Shown here one piece after another: positions 1-5,286 of a stretch of 11,634 nucleotides of DNA. The number at the start of each line of letters is the position of its first letter. Position 1 is the first letter of the stretch. Under the pieces are notes generated by a model that had not been told where the DNA came from, ran no database searches, and saw nothing but the letters and a program-made list of their open reading frames with translations. Origin of the DNA: an uncultured Faecalibacterium sp. (GTDB lineage: Bacteria; Bacillota; Clostridia; Oscillospirales; Ruminococcaceae); the NCBI GenBank assembly GCA_902463905.1, contig CABQHF010000048.1, positions 1 through 11,634 of the forward strand, written 5' to 3'. The translations under genes and the position numbers were made by a program.

Positions 1-278
1 AGGACAACCCCTGGGAGCAGCTGAAGAACAACTACCCCATCGGCAGCACCTTCCATGCTCCGGTCGTGTCTCTGACCAAGTTCGGTGCTTTCGTCCGCAT
101 CCTGCCGGGTGTTGACGGTCTGGTCCACATCAGCGAGATCAGCAATGACCGCGTTGAGAAGGTCTCCGACGCACTGAAGGTCGGCGATATGGTCGATGTG
201 AAGCTGCTGGATGTTGACTTCGACAAGAAGCGCATCAGCCTGTCCATGAAGGCTCTGCTGAACAACGACGCTGAGTGA
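1..278 (+). CDS. S1 RNA-binding domain protein, C-terminal end (partial; ribosomal protein S1 family)
   Basis: The reading frame is open from the window edge (first full codon at 3) and ends at TGA 276-278, so only the last 91 residues are present. They form one complete S1 (OB-fold) domain. It opens with the DNPWEQL linker typical of repeats in ribosomal protein S1, then GSTFHAPVVSLTKFGAFVRI, the GVDGLVHISEIS strand-turn, and a C-terminal DFDKKRISLSMKAL segment. S1 domains bind single-stranded RNA; S1 itself helps the 30S subunit engage mRNA. In many Clostridia the S1 repeats are fused behind IspH, so the missing N-terminus could be S1 alone or an IspH-S1 fusion. The internal Met codon at 66 is not the start, because the domain begins before it. 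A terminator follows at 321-361, so this is the last gene of its transcript. The domain call is firm; the parent protein is inferred. Confidence 0.85.
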   Translation, partial: DNPWEQLKNNYPIGSTFHAPVVSLTKFGAFVRILPGVDGLVHISEISNDRVEKVSDALKVGDMVDVKLLDVDFDKKRISLSMKALLNNDAE

Positions 279-320
279 TCAGCCGCCTGTTTGAAGCATA
301 GCTTCTGACACATGCGATCA

Positions 321-361
321 ACAGCCCTGTTGCCGGGAAAACGGCGGCGGGGCTGTTTTTG
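321..361 (+). terminator. Rho-independent terminator after the S1-domain gene
   Basis: ACAGCCC (321-327) pairs perfectly with GGGCTGT (350-356), and an inner GCCG/CGGC helix (332-335 with 342-345) extends the stem. A run of T follows from 356 to 361. It lies 43 bases past the S1 stop codon and separates that gene from the gtrA-deoC cluster. Confidence 0.85.
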
Positions 362-369
362 TTAGAGCG

Positions 370-504
370 CTCGCCCTCTCAGGCGCGCTGCGCCAGCTCT
401 CCCAAAGGGAGAGCCTCTGGCGAAACTGGCAGCTTTGCATGGGATGCCAAGGCCTCTCCTTTTGGGAGAGCTGGCATTGCGTAAGCAATGACGGAGAGGG
501 CGAG
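370..504. repeat. MITE-like inverted-repeat element, about 135 bp
   Basis: The ends are perfect 11-bp inverted repeats: CTCGCCCTCTC at 370-380 and GAGAGGGCGAG at 494-504. Each arm holds two small hairpins. The left arm has GGCGC-GCT-GCGCC (382-394) and GCTCTCCC-AAA-GGGAGAGC (396-414). The right arm has CTCTCC-TTTT-GGAGAG with an extra G in the loop side (454-470) and CATTGC-GTAA-GCAATG (475-490). The two arms are also broadly complementary through the shared CCAGCTCTCCCAAA core. There is no coding capacity, and no target-site duplication is evident in the flanks. The structure is directly visible; that it is a mobile, multicopy element is inference. Confidence 0.65.
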
Positions 505-528
505 AATGCTGATAAAAAGAAATTTATT

Positions 529-1140
529 ATGCTGAAATTTATCAAGAAGCACTGGGAAGTGCTGAGCTATCTGATCTTCGGCGTGCTGACCACCCTGCTC
601 AACATCGTGCTGTATGCCCTGTTCAACAAGCTGTTCGGCTACACCGCCGCCAACAGCTGGGGCAACGTGCTGGACAACATCCTGTGCATCCTGTTTGCCT
701 ACGTCACCAACCGGGCCTTCGTGTTCCGCAGCAAGACCCGGGGCCGGGAGATGGCAAAGGAGTTCGGTGCATTCGTCACCTGCCGTCTGGGCACACTGGT
801 ACTGGACGCCGTCATCATGATGGTGGGCGGCAACCTGCTGGCGGCTCAGGGCACGGCGCTGATGGAAAATCTGATGAGCGGTGTGCTTGGTGTGCTGGCC
901 CGCTGGTTCAGTCCGGATACGCTGGTGTACGGCGTTCAGGCATTGAGCGCAGCTTCAGCGGTGGATGGTTCTGCTGCCATCGCCATCATCGGTGGTGCCG
1001 ATGGCCCGACGGCGATCTTCGTCAGCGGTTACAGCGCACAGACTTTGTGGGGCTTATGCGTCAAGGTCTTTTCCAACGTGATCGTGGTGGTGCTGAACTA
1101 TGTGTTCAGCAAGCTCATCATCTTTAAAAAGAAAAAATAA
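529..1140 (+). CDS. GtrA-family membrane protein with an inserted GGADGPT segment
   Basis: This is a 203-residue integral membrane protein. Helices lie near 12-36, 44-62 and 78-103, and the last near 175-198, with a basic KKKK tail. The N-terminal LSYLIFGVLTTLLNI segment and the NRAFVF motif (61-66) at the end of helix 2 are typical of GtrA. GtrA proteins are thought to move lipid-linked sugars across the membrane for cell-surface glycosylation. Family members are usually about 120-150 residues. The extra length is a block at about 104-172, between helices 3 and 4, carrying IIGGADGPTAIF (153-164), a motif otherwise typical of the beta subunit of sodium-pumping decarboxylases. The ATG at 529 fits the start of the GtrA domain. 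The frame is open back to 439, but those codons lie in the inverted-repeat element. The ribosome binding site is weak. The gene lies 21 bases before the next. The family call is firm; the substrate is unknown. Confidence 0.8.
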   Translation: MLKFIKKHWEVLSYLIFGVLTTLLNIVLYALFNKLFGYTAANSWGNVLDNILCILFAYVTNRAFVFRSKTRGREMAKEFGAFVTCRLGTLVLDAVIMMVGGNLLAAQGTALMENLMSGVLGVLARWFSPDTLVYGVQALSAASAVDGSAAIAIIGGADGPTAIFVSGYSAQTLWGLCVKVFSNVIVVVLNYVFSKLIIFKKKK

Positions 1141-1161
1141 TTTTTTAGGAGGTACGGTCTT

Positions 1162-1299
1162 ATGAAACGTGGTCTGAAAGGTTTTGCATTCCTGGTCTCC
1201 GGTCTGGTGCTGGGCATCATCGGTGCAACGGTGTCGGCAACGGCCATTGCCCTGAGCGCTGTCGGCATGGCAAAGGTGCGCCGTGCCAACAAGAATTAA
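1162..1299 (+). CDS. Small single-helix membrane protein, 45 residues, unknown function
   Basis: A consensus AGGAGG (1147-1152) sits 9 bases before ATG 1162, one of the best ribosome binding sites in the window. The reading frame runs 46 codons to TAA 1297-1299. The product starts MKRGLKG, has one Gly/Ala/Val-rich hydrophobic stretch (about residues 8-36), and ends with the basic tail AKVRRANKN. That suggests one membrane-spanning helix with positive charges at both ends, or a short membrane-associated peptide. It lies between gtrA (21 bases upstream) and deoC. The TAA overlaps the AAGGAGG that serves deoC, so the three genes are tightly packed and probably co-transcribed, perhaps translationally coupled. 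I do not recognise the family. Confidence that it is translated rests on the ribosome binding site and on its fit between the neighbours. Confidence 0.7.
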   Translation: MKRGLKGFAFLVSGLVLGIIGATVSATAIALSAVGMAKVRRANKN

Positions 1300-1312
1300 G
1301 GAGGACGACAAC

Positions 1313-1978
1313 ATGACCCGCGAAGAAATTCTCTCCCATGTCGATCACACCCTGCTGAAGCCGGAGGCCACCTGGCCCCAGATCCAGACTCTGTGTGATG
1401 AAGCCATTGCCAACCACACCGCATCCGTCTGCATCAACACCTGCTACGTCAAGCAGGCTGTGGAGTACATGGCAGGCCGCATCCCGGTGTGCTGCGTGGT
1501 GGGCTTCCCTCTGGGTGCCATGGACACCGCCAGCAAGGCCTTTGAGGCAAAGACTGCCATCGAAAACGGCGCTTCCGAGGTGGACATGGTCATCAACATC
1601 GGCCGCCTGAAGAATAAGGAGTACGATGCCGTCCGCGAGGACATCCGTGCCGTGAAGCAGGCTGTGGGCGACAAGATCCTGAAGGTCATCATCGAGACCT
1701 GCCTGCTGACCGATGAGGAAAAGGAAACGATGTGCGACATCGTCTGCGAGGCAGGCGCGGACTACATCAAGACCAGCACCGGCTTCTCCACCGCAGGTGC
1801 CAACTTCCACGATGTGGAACTGATGGTCAAGGGCGTGCATGGCCGCTGCAAGGTCAAGGCTGCCGGCGGCATTTCCACCGTGGAGGATATGGAGACTTTC
1901 CTTGCACTGGGCGCTGACCGTCTGGGCACCTCCCGCGCTGTCAAGATCCTGAACGGCGAGCAGGCAAAGGGCTATTGA
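1313..1978 (+). CDS. deoC: Deoxyribose-phosphate aldolase
   Basis: DeoC cleaves 2-deoxy-D-ribose 5-phosphate to glyceraldehyde 3-phosphate and acetaldehyde in the cytoplasm, the last step in using the sugar of deoxynucleosides. The 221-residue product is normal length for the shorter bacterial form, a single TIM barrel. Family motifs are intact: DHTLLKPEAT (11-20), VVGFPLGAM (62-70), EVDMVINIG (89-97) with the catalytic Asp91, YIKTSTGFS (151-159) with the Schiff-base Lys153, and KVKAAGGIST (180-189) with the second active-site Lys182. The phosphate-binding end is ADRLGTSRAV (201-210). The start is ATG 1313, eight bases after AAGGAGG (1298-1304); the upstream in-frame ATG at 1283 lies inside the small membrane-protein gene and has no ribosome binding site. 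It is the last gene before the terminator at 1990-2025. No other deoxynucleoside genes are beside it. Confidence 0.97.
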   Translation: MTREEILSHVDHTLLKPEATWPQIQTLCDEAIANHTASVCINTCYVKQAVEYMAGRIPVCCVVGFPLGAMDTASKAFEAKTAIENGASEVDMVINIGRLKNKEYDAVREDIRAVKQAVGDKILKVIIETCLLTDEEKETMCDIVCEAGADYIKTSTGFSTAGANFHDVELMVKGVHGRCKVKAAGGISTVEDMETFLALGADRLGTSRAVKILNGEQAKGY

Positions 1979-1989
1979 TCGGATCCTGC

Positions 1990-2025
1990 AAGAAAGGCGC
2001 AGCTGAGGCTGTGCCTTTCTTTTTT
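1990..2025 (+). terminator. Rho-independent terminator after deoC
   Basis: AAGAAAGGCGCAGC (1990-2003) pairs with GCTGTGCCTTTCTT (2008-2021) over 14 positions with one G-U, closed by a TGAG loop and followed by T residues to 2025. It is a strong hairpin 12 bases after the stop codon, ending the gtrA-deoC cluster. Confidence 0.93.
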
Positions 2026-2080
2026 GCATTTGCAGCAGAAAACCGGCAAAACCTTCATCAATTTCAGAGAGTTGTATAAA

Positions 2081-2095
2081 AAGAGTGATACTCTT
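2081..2095. repeat. Short perfect inverted repeat touching the metK promoter
   Basis: AAGAGT-GAT-ACTCTT is a 6-bp perfect inverted repeat with a 3-base centre. It ends one base before the -35 box of the promoter at 2097. The placement would suit an operator, but the arms are short and chance cannot be excluded. Confidence 0.3.
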
Positions 2096-2096
2096 C

Positions 2097-2125
2097 TTGA
2101 CAATCTGACGAAGCAATGATAGAAT
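2097..2125 (+). promoter_or_regulatory. Promoter of the SAM riboswitch-metK transcript
   Basis: The -35 box TTGACA (2097-2102) is perfect, the spacer is exactly 17 bases, and the -10 box is TAGAAT (2120-2125, one mismatch). Transcription would start near 2132, about 20 bases before the riboswitch aptamer, as expected for a housekeeping sigma-A promoter driving a leader-controlled gene. Confidence 0.88.
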
Positions 2126-2150
2126 ACTGAACGTAACAACTGAATACCGA

Positions 2151-2245
2151 CTTATCAAGAGCGGCTGAGGGGACAGGCCCTGTGAAGCCCGACAACCTGT
2201 GCGAAAGCATAAGGTGCCAAATCCTGCGGGAAACCGGAAGATAAG
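2151..2245 (+). promoter_or_regulatory. SAM-I (S-box) riboswitch aptamer
   Basis: Helix P1 forms between CTTATC (2151-2156) and GATAAG (2240-2245). Between them run the conserved S-box blocks in order: GAGCGGCTGAGGGGAC, GGCCCTGTGAAGCCCGACAA, a P3 hairpin TGC-GAAA-GCA, then GGTGCCAAATCCTGC and CCGGAAGATAAG. S-boxes bind S-adenosylmethionine. When SAM is plentiful, P1 is stabilised and the downstream terminator forms, lowering expression of methionine and SAM genes. Here the riboswitch controls metK 122 bases downstream, a classic pairing that gives product feedback on SAM synthesis. Confidence 0.96.
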
Positions 2246-2252
2246 AGTGCAA

Positions 2253-2289
2253 CGCTCAGAGCTTTCGGCTCTGGGCGCTTTTATTTTTT
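2253..2289 (+). terminator. Riboswitch expression-platform terminator
   Basis: CGCTCAGAGC (2253-2262) pairs with GCTCTGGGCG (2268-2277) with one G-U and the loop TTTCG, followed by a T-rich run to 2289. It begins 8 bases after aptamer helix P1. The 3' strand of P1 and the left arm of this hairpin lie close enough to form a competing structure (GAGTG 2245-2249 can pair with CGCTC 2253-2257). The arrangement fits a transcriptional OFF switch. Confidence 0.88.
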
Positions 2290-2367
2290 CATGGTACATG
2301 GCTTGATGAATGGTAGAAGCTGCAAGATACACACCCTGTTGTAAAAACTGTTTAGGAGGCAAAACCA

Positions 2368-3522
2368 ATGGCAAGACACCTGTTTACTTCTGAGTCCGTC
2401 ACCGAAGGACATCCCGACAAGATCTGCGACCAGATCTCGGATGCGATCCTGGACGAGATCCTGACCCACGACCCCGACGCCCGCGTGGCCTGCGAGACCT
2501 GTGCATCCACCGGTCTGGTGCACATCATGGGCGAGATCACCACCAGCTGCTATGTGGACTTCCAGAAGGTCGTCCGCGAGGTGGTGGCAGATATCGGCTA
2601 CACCCGCGCAAAGTTCGGCTTTGACGCCGACACCTGCGCCGTCATCTCCAACATCGACGGCCAGAGCCCCGACATCGCCCTGGGCACCAACGACCAGGTG
2701 GGCGGTGCCGGCGACCAGGGCATGATGTTCGGTTATGCCTGCGACGAGACCCCGGAGCTGATGCCCATGCCCATCAGCCTGGCCCACAAGCTGGCCAAGC
2801 GCCTGACCGAGGTGCGCAAGAGCGGCGAGATGGACTATCTGCGCCCGGACGGCAAGAGCCAGGTCACCGTGGAGTACGACGAGAACAACAAGCCCGTGCG
2901 TGTGGACGCCGTGGTCATCTCCAGCCAGCACAGCGAGAGCGTGAGCATGGACCAGCTCCGTGCCGACGTGATGGAAAAGGTCATCAAGGCCACCATCCCC
3001 GCCGAGCTGCTGGACGAGAACACCAAGTACTATATCAACCCCACCGGCCGCTTTGTGGTGGGCGGTCCTCAGGGCGACACCGGCCTGACCGGTCGTAAGA
3101 TCATCGTGGACACCTACGGCGGCTACGCCCGTCACGGCGGCGGTGCCTTCTCCGGCAAGGACCCCAGCAAGGTGGACCGCAGCGCTGCCTATGCGACCCG
3201 CTGGGTGGCCAAGAACATCGTGGCTGCCGGCCTGGCCAAGCAGTGCGAGGTGCAGGTGGCTTACGCCATCGGCGTGGCAAAGCCCGTGTCCATCATGGTG
3301 GACACCTTCGGCACTGGCACGGTCTCCGATGAGAAGATCGAGCAGGCTGTGGAAAAGGTCTTTGACCTGACCCCCGCTGCCATCATCCGTGACCTCGACC
3401 TGCGCAAGCCCATCTACCGCAAGCTGGCTGCCTACGGTCACATGGGCCGCGAGGACCTGGGCGTGAAGTGGGAGAACACCGACCGCGTGGATGCCCTGAA
3501 GGCTGCCGTGGCTGCTCTGTAA
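2368..3522 (+). CDS. metK: S-adenosylmethionine synthase
   Basis: MetK makes S-adenosylmethionine from methionine and ATP, releasing phosphate and pyrophosphate, and supplies the cell's methyl donor. The 384-residue protein is standard length and full. Landmarks are SESVTEGHPDKICDQISDA near the N-terminus with the GHPDK ATP-binding motif at 14-18, GGAGDQGMMFGYA at 112-123 (the active-site loop), RPDGKSQVTV, and the glycine-rich phosphate-contact motif GGGAFSGKDPSKVDRSAAY from 257. The start is ATG 2368, eight bases after AGGAGG (2354-2359), and gives the MARHLFTSES opening usual for the family. The gene stands alone between the SAM riboswitch and a strong terminator, so its product feeds back on its own transcription. 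The enzyme acts as a cytoplasmic homotetramer. Confidence 0.98.
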   Translation: MARHLFTSESVTEGHPDKICDQISDAILDEILTHDPDARVACETCASTGLVHIMGEITTSCYVDFQKVVREVVADIGYTRAKFGFDADTCAVISNIDGQSPDIALGTNDQVGGAGDQGMMFGYACDETPELMPMPISLAHKLAKRLTEVRKSGEMDYLRPDGKSQVTVEYDENNKPVRVDAVVISSQHSESVSMDQLRADVMEKVIKATIPAELLDENTKYYINPTGRFVVGGPQGDTGLTGRKIIVDTYGGYARHGGGAFSGKDPSKVDRSAAYATRWVAKNIVAAGLAKQCEVQVAYAIGVAKPVSIMVDTFGTGTVSDEKIEQAVEKVFDLTPAAIIRDLDLRKPIYRKLAAYGHMGREDLGVKWENTDRVDALKAAVAAL

Positions 3523-3542
3523 AGAAGAACCGGTAAATGAAG

Positions 3543-3580
3543 AAAAAGGCTCCTCTGCCGACCGGCAGAGGGGCCTTTTT
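3543..3580 (+). terminator. Rho-independent terminator after metK
   Basis: AAAAAGGC-T-CCTCTGCC (3543-3559) pairs with GGCAGAGG-G-GCCTTTTT (3564-3580) around the loop GACC. The stem is about 17 bp with one wobble, flanked by A5 and T5, so it could also work on the opposite strand. It ends the metK transcript. Confidence 0.93.
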
Positions 3581-3585
3581 GCATG

Positions 3586-3790
3586 GTGCGGCCGGAAGCG
3601 GCGGCGGGATGTGTCCATATGGAAAAGTAATACTTTTCTCGGAAAATCGGTGGATTTTTGCGACTGCGAAGGGAAATGGCTGTCTTTTTGTCGAAAACCC
3701 ACAGTCTCTTTTTGAAAAAAGCAAAACAGATGTGCAAGGCGCAGAAAATCAACAGGTGAAACAAATTGATATGGCACAAACGTCAAATTG
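3586..3790. other. AT-richer intergenic stretch with palindromes, no gene seen
   Basis: The region between the metK terminator and the prs promoter is visibly richer in A/T than its neighbours and has no convincing coding frame. It holds TCCATATGGA (3614-3623, a perfect 10-bp palindrome) running straight into GAAAAGTA-A-TACTTTTC (3622-3638, 8-bp arms around one base). Three spaced TTTTTG tracts follow (near 3655, 3683 and 3709). The palindromes may be operator sites or the remains of a structured element; nothing here decides which. Confidence 0.4.
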
Positions 3791-3799
3791 TGATAAAAT
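3772..3799 (+). promoter_or_regulatory. Probable extended -10 promoter for prs
   Basis: TGATAAAAT (3791-3799) is an extended -10 element (TGn plus TAAAAT). The best-placed -35 is a poor TGGCAC (3772-3777, 16-base spacer); a better TTGATA at 3766-3771 is too far away at 22 bases. The TGn may compensate for the weak -35. The prs start is about 60 bases downstream. Confidence 0.5.
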
Positions 3800-3866
3800 A
3801 AAAGTAGATATGCGCATTTGTACGCAGATCGTTCGGATTGGAAAGCAGCAATAAGGAGTTGTGATT

Positions 3867-5009
3867 ATGTCCATTGAAATTTCCCCCAAGTCGTTTTTCC
3901 AGCAGCCCAGTGTGGCAGACATGCGGCTGATCGCCTGCCCCGGTGCCGAGGAGCTTACCGGCCTGATCGACAAGCACCTGGTCCGTTGGGCCAAGGACGC
4001 CGGCATTGACAAGGAGACCTTCATCATCTCCTGCGACTGCCCCCGCTTCCAGAGCGGTGATGCCAAGGGTCTGGTCAAGGAGTCCGTGCGCGGCGACGAT
4101 ATCTTTATTGTGGTGGATCCCGGCAACTACAGCGTGACCTACAAGCTGTTTGACAACGTGAACCACATGTCCCCGGACGATCACTTTGCAAACCTGAAGC
4201 GCCTGATCCAGGCGGTGGCCGGCAAGGCACACCGCGTGTCGGTGATCATGCCCAGCCTGTACGGCGGCCGTCAGCATCGCCGTGTGGTGCGTGAGAGCCT
4301 GGACTGCGCCGTGGCCCTGCAGGAGCTGCAGACCATGGGTGTGCAGAACATCATCACCTTCGACGCACACGACCCCCGCGTGCAGAATGCTGTGCCGCTG
4401 ATGAGCTTCGACAACGCCATGCCTACCTATCAGGTGCTGAAAAGCCTGCTGAAGAAGGACCCGGAGATCTCCTTCGACAAGAGTAAGTTCACCGTGGTCA
4501 GCCCGGACGAAGGCGCCATGAACCGCAACATGTACTTCTCCAGCGTGCTGGGCTGCAACCTGGGCATGTTCTACAAGCGCCGTGACTACACCCGCGTGGT
4601 CAACGGCCGCAACCCCATCGTGGCTCACGAGTACCTGGGCGAGAGCGTGGAAGGCAAGACCGTCTTTATCGCCGATGACATCATCGCTTCCGGCGAGAGC
4701 ATGCTGGAAGTGGCCAGCAACCTGAAGGAGCGCGGCGCTGCCCGCATCATCGCCAACGCTACCTTCCCGCTGTTCACCAGCGGCCTGGCCAAGTTTGACC
4801 AGGCTGTGGCCGAGGGCAAGCTGACCTATGTGGTGGGCACCAACCTGACCTACCGCACGCCGGAGCTGCTGACCCGCGACTGGTATGTGGACGTGGATGT
4901 GTCCAAGTACGCTGCTTACTTCGTGGTGGCCCTGAACCACGACATGTCCGTTTCCAGCATCATTGATCCGCTGAAGAAGATCGAGGCTCTGCTGGCAAAG
5001 CGCAAGTGA
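3867..5009 (+). CDS. prs: Ribose-phosphate pyrophosphokinase (PRPP synthase), divergent long form
   Basis: The enzyme transfers pyrophosphate from ATP to ribose 5-phosphate, giving PRPP for purine, pyrimidine, NAD, His and Trp synthesis. The 380-residue product is longer than the usual 310-320. Two phosphoribosyltransferase-like halves are visible. Landmarks by alignment to family motifs are YGGRQHRR (132-139) for the usual YARQDRK loop, TFDAHDPRVQN (from 164) with His168 in the catalytic-His position, VVSPDEGAMNR, YKRRDY (236-241) for the flexible KRR loop, and the PRPP-binding loop ADDIIASGES (269-278). The C-terminus ends in a KKIEALLAKRK helix. AAGGAG (3853-3858) lies 8 bases before ATG 3867 but only 2 bases before the alternative GTG 3861, so ATG is preferred. 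It is a single-gene unit with its own promoter and terminator. The function is well supported; the motif changes may mean altered kinetics or regulation. Confidence 0.88.
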   Translation: MSIEISPKSFFQQPSVADMRLIACPGAEELTGLIDKHLVRWAKDAGIDKETFIISCDCPRFQSGDAKGLVKESVRGDDIFIVVDPGNYSVTYKLFDNVNHMSPDDHFANLKRLIQAVAGKAHRVSVIMPSLYGGRQHRRVVRESLDCAVALQELQTMGVQNIITFDAHDPRVQNAVPLMSFDNAMPTYQVLKSLLKKDPEISFDKSKFTVVSPDEGAMNRNMYFSSVLGCNLGMFYKRRDYTRVVNGRNPIVAHEYLGESVEGKTVFIADDIIASGESMLEVASNLKERGAARIIANATFPLFTSGLAKFDQAVAEGKLTYVVGTNLTYRTPELLTRDWYVDVDVSKYAAYFVVALNHDMSVSSIIDPLKKIEALLAKRK

Positions 5010-5025
5010 TCCTGAATATGCCGTA

Positions 5026-5070
5026 CGCAAATGCGGCCGCACCCTGGTGGTGCGGCCGCATTTGTGCTTT
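5026..5070 (+). terminator. Terminator-like hairpin after prs
   Basis: CAAATGCGGCCGCACC (5028-5043) pairs perfectly with its complement at 5049-5064 around the loop CTGGT, extended by G-U and C-G pairs to 5026/5066. The stem is very stable. The T-tract is short (TTT at 5068-5070), so termination may be partial or rely on stem strength. Confidence 0.75.
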
Positions 5071-5140
5071 GTCCCGGGAACAGTTTTCACAAAAATTGGA
5101 ATACTAATATATTACTTTCGACAAAAAAGCCAAAACTGTA

Positions 5141-5168
5141 TTTACAAACTACTTAAAAATGGTATCCT
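5141..5168 (+). promoter_or_regulatory. Promoter of the secreted hydrolase gene
   Basis: TTTACA (5141-5146, one mismatch to TTGACA) is followed after 16 bases by TATCCT (5163-5168), preceded by TG at 5160-5161, making an extended -10. The surrounding 70 bases are A/T-rich. Transcription would begin near 5175, at the edge of the hairpin-rich leader. Confidence 0.65.
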
Positions 5169-5180
5169 TTATACAGAATG

Positions 5181-5268
5181 CAAGCAGGGCGTACCTGCTT
5201 GGAACCGGACTCTTGGGAATTTAGAAGGGTCTGGAGACCGAAACCACACAAGGGGTGCAAGGGCACCC
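5181..5268 (+). ncRNA. Structured 5' leader with three consecutive hairpins, unidentified
   Basis: Three hairpins follow one another between the promoter and the hydrolase ribosome binding site. Hairpin 1 is CAAGCAGG (5181-5188) with CCTGCTTG (5194-5201), perfect. Hairpin 2 is CCGGACTCTT (5205-5214) with AAGGGTCTGG (5225-5234), 10 pairs including two G-U. Hairpin 3 is GGGTGC (5253-5258) with GCACCC (5263-5268), perfect, with loop AAGG. Hairpin 3 ends 5 bases before the AAGGAG of the gene. The layout would suit translational control. It does not match the conserved cores of S-box, TPP, FMN, cobalamin, glycine, lysine, purine or T-box leaders as I know them. The helices are directly visible; a regulatory role is inference. 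Confidence 0.5.
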
Positions 5269-5286
5269 AACGGAAGGAGAACCTGT

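Noticed and set aside
439..528. Thirty-codon N-terminal extension of the GtrA protein
   Set aside because: The extension is encoded by the inverted-repeat element, including its hairpins, and GtrA homology starts right after Met at 529.
2281..3786. Long minus-strand frame opposite metK (similar ones lie opposite prs, the hydrolase and ffh)
   Set aside because: These are shadows of GC-rich codon use on the coding strand. The His/Val/Gly-rich translations resemble no protein, while the plus-strand genes are unmistakable.
3537..3854. A 105-codon plus-strand frame between metK and prs
   Set aside because: It starts within the metK terminator hairpin, has no ribosome binding site, gives an uncharacteristic peptide, and runs through palindromes and the prs promoter.
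5225..5245. Resemblance of AAGGGTCTGGAGACCG to the T-box antiterminator signature AGGGTGGNACCGCG
   Set aside because: Spacing and bases do not match, no specifier stem or downstream terminator is present, and the gene is not an amino-acid gene.
5047..5286. In-frame extension of the hydrolase by 80 codons to an ATG at 5047
   Set aside because: It begins inside the prs terminator and covers an AT-rich promoter and the hairpin leader. The peptide has no domain character, while ATG 5287 has a good ribosome binding site and starts an export signal.
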